64,000 nt of DNA, taken from Echinometra lucunter. Lineage: Eukaryota; Echinodermata; Echinoidea; Camarodonta; Echinometridae. Under the pieces are notes generated by a model. It had not been told where the DNA came from and did no database searches. It saw only the letters and a list, made by a program, of their open reading frames with translations. Shown in pieces: positions 24,645 to 35,999 of this stretch (within the stretch, counting starts at the first letter, position 1; each line of letters starts with the position of its first letter). The stretch lies in the NCBI GenBank assembly GCA_029962745.1, contig CM057154.1, positions 1,399,459 through 1,463,458 of the forward strand, written 5' to 3'. The position numbers and the translations under genes are program-made.

Positions 24645-24686
24645 GTTGATCCTAAAGTGGCGTTCCCCAAGAGGTCCCATCCTAAG
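24645..24686 (+). CDS. msi: Internal 42-nt exon of a Musashi-family RNA-binding protein (RRM1-RRM2 linker)
   Basis: The sequence shows a pyrimidine-rich stretch ending CTCTCACCAG, then 42 nt with no stop, then AAG|GTAGGA. In frame 0 it encodes the 14 residues VDPKVAFPKRSHPK. From family knowledge, Musashi proteins join RRM1 to RRM2 with a linker ending IDPKVAFPRRAQPK, followed by MVTRTKKIFVGG, and in vertebrates I recall this linker as its own small symmetrical exon. The match is DPKVAFP plus the basic R/K and final PK; I/V, R/K, A/S and Q/H are conservative or mild changes. Musashi binds UAG-containing RNA and controls translation in neural and stem cells. Length 42 keeps phase 0, so skipping would keep the frame but shorten the linker. 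hnRNP A/B and DAZAP1 linkers fit worse because they lack KVAFP. Flanking RRM exons were not found within the window. Paralogue (msi1 or msi2) cannot be decided. Confidence 0.82.
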
Positions 24687-24694
24687 GTAGGATT
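24687..24694 (+). promoter_or_regulatory. 5' splice site of the Musashi exon
   Basis: The exon ends CCTAAG and is followed by GTAGGATT. GT, A at +3 and G at +4 fit; the usual GT at +5/+6 is replaced by GA, so the donor is only moderate. A moderate donor on a 42-nt exon is compatible with regulated inclusion, which is inference. Confidence 0.65.
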
Positions 24695-25159
24695 TTTTTC
24701 CCTTATTTTTTGGTTTTATTTTCAAACACCAAAATGAGAAAAGCATTTTGCATTAAATGTTAAACTGGTAGGACCATTTTGAACGAAACAAAGTGGATTG
24801 ATTCTTTATGAAAATAAAATGTTTTATTCTTGTTGTAATGATTTGACCAGAAATTTTCACTCAAAAGTCAAAAGGGAATCTCTGTTTTCAGGATCCTTCT
24901 GAACATCATGAGAATTTGAATTTTGATACAAGTGAAATCTAAATATTGGTTTTCAGTCTTGTAGATATAATTATTCAAAAAGTTATTTCTGTAATCCTTG
25001 CCAGAAAACTTCACATTCCATAATTACATGCTTGTTTCTCTTTTTTGGTGTTATTGACTGTGAACCTCCAGGGCCGTGTCATTTGCATTTGGCACTGGTA
25101 TTGAAACCCTTGAAGTCTTGTCTTATCAAGTAACAATCGTGAATTGATAGTACAAACGA

Positions 25160-25227
25160 TGACAATGACGATGATGATGATGATGATGATGGTGAAGGCG
25201 GTGGTGGTGGTGGTGGTGGTGATGATT
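25160..25227. repeat. (GAT)n/(GGT)n microsatellite
   Basis: GATGATGATGATGATGATGG followed by (GGT)n and GATGATT. On the minus strand it reads as poly-His or poly-Thr. Confidence 0.9.
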
Positions 25228-25355
25228 AGGATGGCAGTAATGCTGTTGGTTGAAGTGATCATGTTCATACCATGATTGATGAGGGGAGTGATAACAACAT
25301 GGTTTATGGTCGCCTGAAACATTGATAGACAATGACCTACAAAGTCTGCACCGGA

Positions 25356-25469
25356 TTCAAGTACAAGGTCTACTATATCGTCTGTTCAGAGCCAGAAGGG
25401 CATTAACTCACATGATTTTATACAGACTAAACACCCTTCTGGCTCTGAACAGACTGTACTATACTTGAA
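25356..25469. repeat. Hairpin with perfect 21-bp stem
   Basis: GTCTGTTCAGAGCCAGAAGG plus one G (25380-25400) pairs perfectly with 25434-25454 across a 33-nt loop. An outer 8-bp pair, TTCAAGTA (25356-25363) with TACTTGAA (25462-25469), extends it after an unpaired bulge. Size suits either a small foldback transposon remnant or a hairpin RNA precursor; sequence alone does not decide. Confidence 0.8.
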
Positions 25470-25759
25470 CAGGATGTTTAGGGAATGATGAGGGTGTTAT
25501 CAGATTACCAGGTAATGTTGGAACTCATGGTATCTGATTAATGATGTTCTACCATCATTTCTATAGCGTTATTATATTTCGCCAGGCAGCATATGGATAA
25601 CCTCCAAAATGCATTGAATATGGCGCAGTGAAATTGTATATGAGAAAGAAGTGGCATTCCAGTAAAGTATACACTGTTTTGTCTAGAACAGAGCAAATAC
25701 TGCATTGGAGGAAAGAATCCATCCAAAGTCAATTTTTTGAGAGAGACATACTTGTGTTG

Positions 25760-25784
25760 TTTTTTTTTTTTTGGGGGGGGGGGG
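25760..25784 (+). repeat. T13 G12 double homopolymer
   Basis: Thirteen T followed directly by twelve G. A further G14 run lies at 26147-26160. Confidence 0.9.
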
Positions 25785-26382
25785 TTGGAACTGATGCATC
25801 AAGGAATTTCAGTCCAGATTTTAAGAAACATTGCCTTAGTTTAGTACCTTTGATAGTGCCATCAAAATCTCAAGCAAGTCCCTGGATTTCACACTACAAA
25901 AAAATATTTTGATGATAATTGACTTGAAATTAATTAGTACTATATCTAAATGATGACTATATTTAATGAATATAATGAGATATTGACTGGATGATTCTCT
26001 CTGGAAAGCCATTTTGCTCTGTGTGCATCAGTAGCCACTAGCCAGTCTGTAGAACCTGTAATCATTTGTTGCCATTTAGATGGAATCATGGAAAGATAGA
26101 CCAAATATTAATTGATCTAGATTGATTGATGGAGAAAGAGAGGCCTGGGGGGGGGGGGGGAGGAGAAAGAATGAAGGAGAGCCAGTTATTCAGCATTTAT
26201 TTTTCCTTCCTCCCTTTCATTTAATGATAGTGGGGCCTTGACGAAATTGGCATTTTTCTTTCCTCCCCTTGCAAAGGACTTGAATACACATGACCTTGTT
26301 TGCGCTTCCATTTTAGCCATTACAGAGTTGGCAAATGTTTGTTTTAAGAGGGTCCTTCAAATATCACCAAGGCATACAAACA

Positions 26383-26423
26383 TACACACACACACACACA
26401 AACACATACACCACCACCACCAC
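26383..26423 (+). repeat. (CA)n/(CCA)n microsatellite
   Basis: ACACACACACACACA followed by ACACATACACCACCACCACC. Confidence 0.85.
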
Positions 26424-26679
26424 TCATGACATCAAATTATAAAAAAAAATAAATGATTGCGGTGTCTTGAAATTGGCTTTCATTTCCCTACCACACCCTG
26501 CTCTCATTGTGGTTGTGTGTGTGTGTTCTTGGTCTTTGTACCTGTTGTTCATGTATACAAGGCTACACTCAATAGATGGGAACAATTTATCTAAAGAGAG
26601 AGAAAAAAAAAATGGTTATGTTTTTATAAATTTCAACCTTTTCATTGCCATTAGCACTGCATGGGAAATAGTGCATATT

Positions 26680-27120
26680 ATTCCCAGTGTGCATTCTGTG
26701 AATAAGCTATGAATAATATACAGCTTTTCATCAAAATTTGAACATCCTTGTGGATGGAAACGTCATGAGAAACATTTTTAGTGTAATTATTTGAAGAGAC
26801 ATTGAACTAAATTTGTTTAGATAATATACGTACATGCATCAGTATAAATCACCTGAAAGTTTTGTACTGCAGAACATGAATAAAATATGGTTCAATTATT
26901 ATTCCCGGGGCGCATTCTGTGAATAAGCTATGAATGATATATATCAATGAAACAATTTGAACATCTTTGCAGCTGGAAACGTGATAAGAAGCATGTTTTG
27001 GTGTAATATTTTGACAGGCATTGAACTAAATTTATTGAAATATTACATGTACTTGTATCAGTATAAATCACTTAATATTTTCTACTGCTGAATATGAATA
27101 AAATATGATTCAATTATTAA
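26680..27120 (+). repeat. Tandem duplication, two copies of about 221 bp
   Basis: GCATTCTGTGAATAAGCTAT at 26691 recurs at 26912. Both copies continue with TTTGAACATC, GGAAACGT, ATTGAACTAAATTT, CAGTATAAATCAC and TGAATAAAATATG(G/A)TTCAATTATTA. Identity is moderate, with small indels. Confidence 0.85.
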
Positions 27121-27149
27121 GCACTTGCTGATATCACGCAATTAGAAAT

Positions 27150-27500
27150 GGATAGATCGTTCATTGCCACGTACTGTACTGCGAGCTATAACCGGGATAG
27201 CTCGTGGGCCCTTCATTAATTAACTGCCAGGACGTGTTTATTTATGTGTGTCAGTTATTTTGTTGGGGGATATATGATAAATAGGAGTGGAAGGCTGGCT
27301 GACTATGAGTATGACGTGGCCCATGTTTCATGGCTGGCTGGACTCTTTCTAAAGAGATGCCTAGGGAGGTATTATGGCGCCGTAAATTAGGATTCCTCCC
27401 CGGGTAAAGCTGTCACAGAAGGCGTGGTGGAAGGGAAATGCTTGCATTTTGGGGGATCGGAATGGAGTTCCTTCCGTTAATGTGACAATGTGACGTTCTC
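27150..27500. promoter_or_regulatory. Higher-GC non-repetitive island (candidate regulatory element)
   Basis: Contains TGCGAGCTATAACCGGGATA, CTTCATTAATTAACTGCCAG (homeodomain-type TAATTA), TATTATGGCGCCGTAAATTA and GGAATGGAGTTCCTTCCGTT. No open frame above 60 codons and no repeat signature. Confidence 0.27.
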
Positions 27501-28209
27501 ATACATGTATGTAGATGTCAGATTATGGCTAATAATGTGACATTATGAATGTGACATTATGAATTATGTTAATTTGGGAAGAACTATTGGGGCTCAGTCA
27601 CTCCATGGTTCATATGCCCCTACATAGTCAAAGACTGATGCAGTCCTCTGATAGGAACAACCTTCTCAATAAGCAGTGGGTGGAAGAGGTAGTGTCTTTG
27701 TGCACCGTAGGAGAAGGGCACAGACCAAGATATTGATGAATTTTGTGTTTATAGGTTTCCAAGCTTTGTGAAAGGATAATTTTGAGGAGTTATCGCCCAT
27801 TACCGTTGAGTTCATGATGTACATGTACATGTAAATGAATAGACTCCACTGGAAATATCTGCATGTGCAGGGATAACATTGGCATACCTTCCTTCCAGTT
27901 TGTCTTTGATAATGTCTACCTTAGGTGGAGATTATGCAGGGTTTATCAAGAAACAGCCACAAAGATCATCCCAATATGATGACTGAAAGAGAGAGGGATG
28001 CCATCAGAGTTATTCCCTTTTGAAAGCATCTGATAAACTTGTTTCCCTGCTCTGCTCTACCTGATATGAACAGTGTTATCCTGCATGGTTCATGCAGATA
28101 CAGTGTACTTTTGTTTGCTGCACCAGATAATATATACATACCATGTGTATGAAAATATGAATTCATACCAGCTAAAGCCAACATTGGAATATACCCCCTA
28201 TATGTACGC

Positions 28210-28258
28210 CTCTTCCCCCCCCCCCTTCCCTCCCTCTCTCCCTCTCTCTCTCTCTCTT

Positions 28259-28299
<41 letters not shown>

Positions 28300-28318
28300 G
28301 TCTCTCTCTCTCTCTCCT
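28210..28318. repeat. C11 then (CT)n tract
   Basis: Eleven C at 28215-28225, then about 90 bp of CT with TTTC and TG interruptions. Confidence 0.95.
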
Positions 28319-28702
28319 ACCCTCTGTGTAGGTAATTTGACCTTACAGACCTAGGTCAAGAAGGTTTTGTTTCAGTGGTTTCATTCCATCTTGAACTTGC
28401 TTGCCTACATAATGTTTTGGACCTCTCTAAACCTCAACAAATTTCATTTTGTTAGTAGTGGTATTTTCACTGAATGAACTGCATTGGAGGGCTGTGGGGT
28501 TCTTTGATCTGACATTCATTGATTAGATTTGAAGTTAAAAATTTTTCATTTTTTGAAAAAAATCAGAGTTTAAATATTCAGTTTTCACCTGTTTTTTCCA
28601 TAAACCGTACTATCATTGTGTGGGAGCTCTGTGGTATAGTGGTTTGTTTATTTCACTTGCGTTCATGATATTGAGATAATGACAATTTGACACTGAAAGC
28701 AT

Positions 28703-29152
28703 CCCACTGGATTTGGTACTTTATTACTCTCCCTGGATGAAGAGAAACACTTGTAGCCAAAATGCCCTTGGAAGGAAGAACCCATATTGTTTGCATTTAC
28801 TTTCCATCTTGTATTTCTTTTCTTTCTGTTGGAAGTGAATAAATATGAATTTCTATTTGAATTTGAATTACCTAATTATTATTGTTATTATTAGTATTAT
28901 TAGAATTGTCAAACTCAACTCAAAAACCCACTGGATTTGTTACATTATTACTCTCCCTGGATGAAGAGAAACACTTGTAGCCAAAATGCCCTTGGAAGGA
29001 AGGACCCATATTGTTTGCATTTACTTTCCATCTTCTATTTCTTTTCTTTCTGTTGGAAGTGAATAAATATGAATTTGAATTTGAATTTGAATTACCTAAT
29101 TATTATTGTTGTTATTAGTATTATTAGAATTGTCAAACTTAACTCAAAAACC
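28703..29152 (+). repeat. Recent tandem duplication, two 224-bp copies
   Basis: CCCACTGGATTTG starts at 28703 and again at 28927. The copies are nearly identical through GCCCTTGGAAGGAAG, TGTTTGCATTTACTTTCC, AATAAATATGAATTT and TTATTAGAATTGTCAAACT(C/T)AACTCAAAAACC. Differences are mainly in the ATTTGAATTTGAATT stretch and a few substitutions, pointing to a young event. Confidence 0.92.
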
Positions 29153-29587
29153 AGCAAAGCATATGTTAGAAAAGTTCTTACCTAGTTCTACAGCTTTGGA
29201 GTCAAGGATAATGCAGGGACCAGTGTGACCGATCAGGCAAGAACTGGTGTATGATAGAAAAGTGTAAGAAAATCCCCACAAAGGGTTTATAAAATTTATG
29301 GATAATGTCATAAAAACTAGATATTCACATTATGGATATATATCCCAGGCACCTGTAGTTTTGTATGCTTCTGAATCTGACAAAAGAAATTTAAAGAAAT
29401 TTAAGTTAATTAATTAAGTTAAAGCAATTGAAGGTGCTATACATGTTTTAGAAATTTAATAACAGGGACATTTAAACATCCCTTGTGATGTAAGCAAGTG
29501 CAACAAACATCTCGATTGAGCCGTGAAATGGAAAGAAACAAAATGAAGGTGCAAAGTCTTTTTGTTTTCTTATCCCTGGAGATGGTG

Positions 29588-29650
29588 GGAGAGAGAGAAA
29601 GAAAGAAAGAAAGGTGGAGAGAGAGAGAGAGAGAGAGACAGAGACAGAGA
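29588..29650. repeat. (GA)n/(GAAA)n microsatellite
   Basis: GAGAGAGAAAGAAAGAAAG followed by GGTGGAGAGAGAGAGAGAG and GACAGAGACAGAGA. Frames through it on both strands are artefacts. Confidence 0.9.
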
Positions 29651-29659
29651 ATTATGAAG

Positions 29660-30795
29660 GAAATCGTTCTTGTCAATTGAGACTGTTGGACTTTGCTTGT
29701 CAAATATTGAGACTGTATTTTCTAGTGGGGTAATGTGCGTATGAGGTTTGGAGAAATGCACCAGTACATACAGAAAACTTGAGCATTTGTTTGAACTAGG
29801 AAAATTTTTACTTTTCCCTATTCTTCTCTGGTAAATACAATTTCATGAGTATGCATTTTGAGAGGCCTTCAGATTTATAGCAATAAAATAAATCAAGCCT
29901 GAAAAAATGCTGCTATATTTCTCCTTTTTCTTATAGTACCTATTTTGTACATCGTTTTCAAGGTTAGCTGGGTGTGCCACTTATGTGTTGCCTAATATAG
30001 TGTGATGTGGAATTTTTATGATTTTAAGGTTAGTATTAATTCATGAAATGACAATAAGATCTGTCTCTACTCATAAAAACATACATTTATGTACAAACTA
30101 TAGCTGGAAATATTCAGACATTGGAAGGAATCGTGTCAAAGTAGACTGAAAAGTCAAGAAACAAATGAGAAAATAGAGGTAAAAGATTTTAACAAGACAA
30201 CTCAATAATTTATGCATATATTATTAACCTTTATTAAGGCTTTTCAGTGTCTGATTTCTTATGTTATATAGTTTGCTAATTGAAACAGAAGATTTAGATT
30301 CTGAATAGATTGTCCTAACATAAATTTTTAATACTACCAGAATTCACAGCTACATTTAGATATATGTATAACTCTATAGGCTTGGAAGGTGTGTACTGAA
30401 CAAATCTGTGTCATTCAGATTCTGAATAGCAAATATCAAAAATGAGGAGGAATTTCTTTTTTCTCTCAAACAATATGACTATTCTGCATCAGAGATTTTG
30501 ACAAACATTAATATTGATTCAAAGAGAATCTTTTTTATCATGGGTTTCAATGATTAATTATCGACCTATTTGGATTGCCATGGTGATAAATTTGTGGGTG
30601 TAGGTGCTTGAAGGCTGTATTAACATTTTTAATTCAATTCTGCCAGTCATGGTCATGTTTCAAAGACAAGAGATATTAAGTTATTAATATATTGTTTCTG
30701 TGGGTTTTTTTTTTTAACACAAAACTAATGCCGTAGTTTTAAACATGTATGTACACTGATCTGTCTCTGTTTTTATAACATAATGTTTCTGTCTT

Positions 30796-30836
<41 letters not shown>

Positions 30837-31930
30837 TTCTCACTCTCATCCCATTCGTCTTCTCTTTATATTGGTACCTTATTCCTCTCTTCCATTTTTT
30901 TTTACGTTCCTATCTTCCTTTTCATGCAGTATATTTTTGTCAGTCAGAATGCCTCTTTTGTTTCTTCTCTGTATATTTCTGTTTTCTTGTCACTCATTAG
31001 TAATATTAGTATTTCAGTATACATGTAGTCTTGTGTTGAACGTTTTGGTGAAAATACTGTGGGTGACATTGTGTGTCTCCTGCGTATGTTCTTGTATATC
31101 TTTCTTGGATGAATTCTTGTTCATATTTCTACCAGGCTCTCTGTATTTGTATGCTTGAAACTCTCTCTTTCTCTTTCTCTCTCTTTCTCCTACTGTGTCA
31201 TAAATAAGCAATCAGACTCTAAATAGCAGTGGGAGATTTTCATGGTCATCCCTCTATTATTACTGGGTTGTGCAATGAATCTCGAACAGGAGATACAGTC
31301 CGATGGCTAACAAAGGACGGACAACAATCGTTGGTCAGGGTTGACCTTGGGCTATTAATGACCAGATGTCCTATAAATAGCTTCATCTAGTACTTGGGGG
31401 AAACATGTGTAGGCCTTTATATACACTGGTATTTTCTCGTACATAGTACCTGCGTACCTTCCAGTATGCAGGACCTATGCAGTACACATGCAAAGTACCT
31501 TTAGGCTTGTTTGGATCGTTAACAGAGCATAGCCTCATTCTGGAGTAAAAAGCATTCTTCCACTTGTCCATCCATATGCAACATATTGAACTCTGCGCAG
31601 TTTGCTTTATCTAGTTAGCATATTTACTACAGGATGTATTTATTTTGTTATTCTAATGCAAATGTTAATATAAAAAGAAATGGATATTAAAAGTACATTT
31701 TAAAAAACAACAGAAATCGGCAGAAAATGTTTAAGTTTTAAGCAAAAGAATCAATGTATATAAGTGTCCCAAGAAATATATGCCATTTCATTTCTTTCTC
31801 AATTTATTTCTAAACCACTAGTTGCGGCTAAGATACTAAAATTGTGTACAACCTAAATTCCTATTTCTCAAGACATCCACATGCATGCACATTTTCATGT
31901 GCTTCTCTTTTTGATTCATGATTTTACTTG
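29660..31930. other. AT-rich intronic stretch, no gene seen
   Basis: Besides the CT tracts listed, this is unique-looking AT-rich sequence with short random frames only. Confidence 0.5.
30799..30846. repeat. (CT)n microsatellite
   Basis: GCCCCTCTCTCTCTCTCTCT continuing to CTCTTTCTCTCTTTCTC; a smaller (CT)n tract lies at 31161-31190. Confidence 0.9.
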
Positions 31931-31934
31931 TTTT

Positions 31935-32225
31935 TGTTTTATTTGGCTTAAATATTTTTTAATATTCCAACTCCTCTTGGGTAAATTACAGAGTAATAGC
32001 AACCATCCCCATATTATATGCTTGCTGGAAGGTAGTGAACTGACATACAAGTAGAATTCAGATTTCATGCCACGATTTTGCCTGCTTTTTGTTATGTTCA
32101 ACTTGCATAATGCTCTTGGATAAATGACAAAGTAATAGGGACCCTTCCCCATGTTAAGTGGTAGCTGGAAGGTAAATGGACTGACTTACAGGTAGAATTC
32201 TGATTTTCTGCCTGATTTTCCTCCA
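31935..32225. repeat. Tandem duplication, two copies offset 139 bp
   Basis: CTCTTGG(G/A)TAAAT(T/G)ACA at 31974 and 32113. Each copy continues with AGTAATAG, CCCCAT, GCTGGAAGGTA, ACTGAC, TACA(A/G)GTAGAATTC and GATTTT(G/C)(C/T)CTG. Copies are diverged. Confidence 0.75.
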
Positions 32226-32664
32226 AGGTCATGGCTAATGGAGAGTGATGTGAACAAATATTACAAGTAGGTCGTCGTGATACCGATACACAGCGAGGCA
32301 AGCCAGCAAGCAAGCAATCCAGCAAGCAAGCAATCCGGGCATGCCTCCTTTTCACTCCCTCAATTCCCATGTTGTTCATTACTTCCAGGGAAGGTACACA
32401 TATATCAATACCTCCTGCCTGTAGCCTGCCTGCATACTGTACTTGTGATAATGTCAGGGTTTGAAAGAATGTACGCTGTACCTGGACAGAGGCTGTTATG
32501 ATATAGCAATATCTGCAGAAATCGGGACTGTATAAAAAGGACTCGCTAGAAATAGAGATAAAAACCTTCTCTTTTACCCTCGCATAACTCACAATTGCCA
32601 GCAATGGTTGCTTTTTACCCTGATATTGACATGTATATAATTCAGAGTCATACATGTAATTCAC
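32098..32664 (-). other. Long unexplained open frame, 188 codons
   Basis: This is the longest frame not caused by a simple repeat. It starts MNYMYDSELYTCQYQGKK and ends FIQEHYAS. It is Cys- and Ser-rich, with no signal peptide, membrane segment, zinc-finger spacing or family motif I can name. Its 3' third lies in the second copy of the 139-bp duplication and its middle in the CAGCAAGC minisatellite. No transcription signal is evident. Chance occurrence is possible given about 42% local GC. Confidence 0.12.
32302..32335 (+). repeat. 16-bp minisatellite, two copies
   Basis: CAGCAAGCAAGCAATC occurs twice in a row, preceded by a partial GGCAAGC. Confidence 0.85.
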
Positions 32665-32907
32665 CAGGTAACCCTGAACAAGATAATTTCTTAAAATTCA
32701 CTGTTGACTGCTCAGCAATTGCTTATTTCATCCGTTTTCATGAAGTGAGGGATGTGAGGAAGATCACAAATTTTTCAATTTGGAATTTTTTGCATTTTTG
32801 GACATCTTTCACTAATATCTTGAACCTTGCAGAGTTTCAGACCGTAATAATGTCTAATTACATAACTATGGCAGTGACGTCAAGAAAATGCCTAGTAAAA
32901 TGATTTT

Positions 32908-33356
32908 CTGTTTTCACGGCGTGAAGCCGTCCCGTATGTTTTACATGTGCGGCTGAGATCTGTCACTTCGTGAAAAAAAAAACCAAACTGTGTCTTCGAT
33001 TTGAACACGTGATTACGCACATTGAGGTCAAATGTGCGCTCATCCAGTCCCATTTGTTTAACACGCGTGCGGCTAAGATCCGTCACTTTGTGAAAACAAA
33101 ATCACAGTGCATCCTTGAATTTTGTGTTTTCACGAAATGACCGCAATGTTTACAGCTCATTTTCTTATCAAATATAAAATGAATATGCAATTGATTAATA
33201 ATGAACATTGCCAGAACATACCGTATACAAGGATATCAAATTTATTCACCCTTCATACATCAAAAAGGTTGAGATTGAGGTTTGAACTTTGAAAGCAGTT
33301 TACTAAAAACTAACTTTTTTTACGTTGTGCGCTCCTTCGTCACTTCGTGAAAACAG
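32908..33356. mobile_element. Foldback element with TTTTCACGAAGTGACG motifs
   Basis: CTGTTTTCACGGCGTGAAG (32908) is inverted at the right end as CGTCACTTCGTGAAAACAG (ending 33356). Inside are two direct copies, offset 120 bp, of GTGCGGCT(G/A)AGATC(T/C)GTCAC (32947 and 33067), each followed by TT(C/T)GTGAAAA, plus an internal TTTTCACGAAATGACCGC. There is no coding capacity. Confidence 0.7.
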
Positions 33357-33611
33357 GGATAATTTTCTTTCAATTTTTAGTTACAGATGCTGATTATTTG
33401 TAGGTCTATGAATAGATATGAATAGATATTCAATGATAACCATGTCTAATGCTATTAGAACTTATTTTTGAATGCTGCCAGAACTCATCATCATCTTAAG
33501 CTAGCAAACATATTTTGAATTGATTCATCTAAATATTTCTGACATGAACGTGTACCTTGTTTCGACAACATGAGATCATCTCATCGAGGATAGAAGAGGG
33601 AGAGAGAGAGA

Positions 33612-34044
33612 CCCCCTGTTCAGACACAAAACATTTATACCGAAACTCGATAAAGAAATGTCATGTAAAATTTTCATCGTATAGCCTACTGACCATCCAG
33701 ACACACATCCCGACCTCTCAGAGGAAACATCGTATAGATGCGCATTTTTCTACTGCGCATGTTGCCATGGCTAGGTCAAGTCTCCTTCAACCATGCTCAT
33801 GTTAAGACCCGCCCAGTTATACCGTTCTACAGTTGCCATACATTCAGACACTTTATCAAGTTCTAGTTCGAAACGATGCTCAGACCCTAGTTTCGTTATA
33901 CAACATTTCTTTATACAACATTTCTTTATACATCGTTTTGTTTGTGTTCAGGCACATAAATCCATCCTATAGCCATACCATGTCGGTATAGCGATACAGT
34001 TTTGGTATAGCCATACAACAAATTTTTCGTGTCTGAACACGGGG
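33612..34044. mobile_element. MITE, GTTCAGACAC family copy A, inserted in a GA tract
   Basis: Left CCCCTGTTCAGACACAAAA and right TCGTGTCTGAACACGGGG form terminal inverted repeats. Internal TTTCTACTGCGCATG, GACCCGCCCAGTTATACCG, ATTCAGACAC and TTTCGTTATA blocks match copy B at 54348-54800. GAGAGAGAGA lies on both sides, consistent with insertion in a microsatellite. It contains a direct CAACATTTCTTTATA doublet at 33902-33934. Confidence 0.8.
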
Positions 34045-34416
34045 AGAGAGAGAGGGAGGGGGTGGAGGAGAAGTGGAGAGAGAAGCTGTGTGATGTAGAG
34101 CACAAGAGATGGTTAATGATAAAGGGATTGTTAGTGATGACAGGATTACCTTCATTAATAAGAAAGCTTCAACTACTCAAGGATCAGTGCTTGTGCTAAT
34201 AGGCAATGCTAGTCTTGCCTCTGACTCCAATCAATGACTTTTTCACTCAAAATGTGAAGGGCATAAAAGATTCTGTTCATTCAGTTCATCTAATCTATTA
34301 GAAAGGGTAGAATCTACACATGAGCATGAGGTAATAGTTGAATCCTGAAATTTTAGAAGGAAATTATTTTGCATTTTTGGGTCAAGTTAAAACTATATTG
34401 TGAGATTATTTTTAAA

Positions 34417-34440
34417 AGAGAGAGAGAGAGAGAGAGAGGG
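34417..34440 (+). repeat. (GA)n microsatellite
   Basis: AGAGAGAGAGAGAGAGAGAG then GGGAAAAAAAAGAG. Confidence 0.9.
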
Positions 34441-35149
34441 AAAAAAAAGAGAAAACCCCTACTTAGTATGGCACCTGATTTTCAGCAACAGCCTCTCCAC
34501 CTTAATATTCTTTATTTCTATAGGGAAATTTTTATAAGGCATTATGTTTGAATTGAAGATTGGGCTTTTAACTTCAAATGCATTATGAAATGGATTTATC
34601 CAAAGTGAATTTGTGGTTTCTCTGAATGTTCTTGTAAGCTTCAAGTGTGAAAGCCTCTTGTGCACTTTCGTGTATAAAGATGGAAAGAGAGAAAGATGTT
34701 GCATGGATAATGGATGGAGGAATAGAGGGGAGAGTAAAAGGACTTATTAGGAAAAGGAGGGGAAAGGTATATATGAAGGGGAGAGGGGAATGTATCTTCT
34801 TATTGAATTCTTTATTGAAAGAGAGAGAAATGAAAGGACACCAAAAAACTTTTCATTTGAATTAACAACTCAAAAACCTTCAAGAAGACATGTAGAGCTT
34901 CCTTGATTATCATTTTAATATTGTTTGCATAAGCTGAATAATTTTTGACTCATTATTCTGCAGTCTGGCTCAGAAATAAGTGAGTGTTCAATTTTTTAAG
35001 CCTAGTAATTTTGTGGTCGTACTTTAATACGTTTTATAATGAGAGCACTTAATTTTTTCCTCAGTTGATTGATCGTGGCACGGAATGTTCTGGGCTTATG
35101 ACAGGCGCAGTGACGTAGGCCTAGATACATATGTAGATGCATGCTGAAG

Positions 35150-35158
35150 AGTGCAGAG

Positions 35159-35200
<42 letters not shown>

Positions 35201-35460
35201 AAGAAGATGAGATTGAGAGGGAGGGAGAGAGAGATAGAAAGGGAGAGTGTGAGAGAAAATGAAAGGTTACATGATAGAGAGATGGAGGAAAAAGAAAAGT
35301 AGAGAGATGAAAGCAAGAGAGATTTATAGAGGTAATGAAGAGAGGGGGAAAAGGGGGGAAGAGGGCAAGATGAATAGAAAGAAATAAGAGGAGAGAAGCA
35401 GAAGAAAGGAAAGAGAAAACATAAAGGGATAAGAATATTGTAAAAGAAAGAAGGGAAAGC
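35150..35460. repeat. Purine-rich (GA) tract
   Basis: The (GA)n core at 35164-35190 is followed by about 270 bp of almost pure purine. The 170- and 104-codon minus-strand frames here are compositional. Confidence 0.9.
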
Positions 35461-35999
35461 AAATAAAACAGAGCAGTTGATAGAATACTGTCAGAAAGTG
35501 ATGGAACTGCAGTCACTTTTGATGTTTGAAGTAGATTCTTTGCCCGTTCGATATAAATGGAAGCCGGAGTGTGTGCACACCTGGGTGATGTATGTAGGGC
35601 ATCGGGGCCTCCGGAGATCCAGTCATGTTGCATGCTCTGATCAGCCGCACACGATCGTGATTGTGACCTTTAGCAAATTGGCCACATTGGTCTTCATTAA
35701 AATGACTGGACGATCTTGGTTGTCCATGTGATTTCAGTACAGCATGTGTTTTGCAAGGAAATAGTAAAGCAGCAACACAATTTTAAAGGGCGGATCCATT
35801 GGGGAGGGGGTTGAATTGGCCGTGGCCCCTATTTTAAATATGGAAAAAGACATTAAAAAAAATTGGGGCTACGATTTGATTTGATTGTTTATGTTTATTA
35901 GGGTAAGGTTGAGGATTACATGTAGCTAAAAAAGCATAGTGTTGGGTCCATGGTTAAAGTTAATAATTTATGTTATGTTAGAAGACAGCAGAAACAGTG

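Noticed and set aside
35121..35633. 170-codon minus-strand frame
   Set aside because: Most of it is the purine-rich tract read in reverse.
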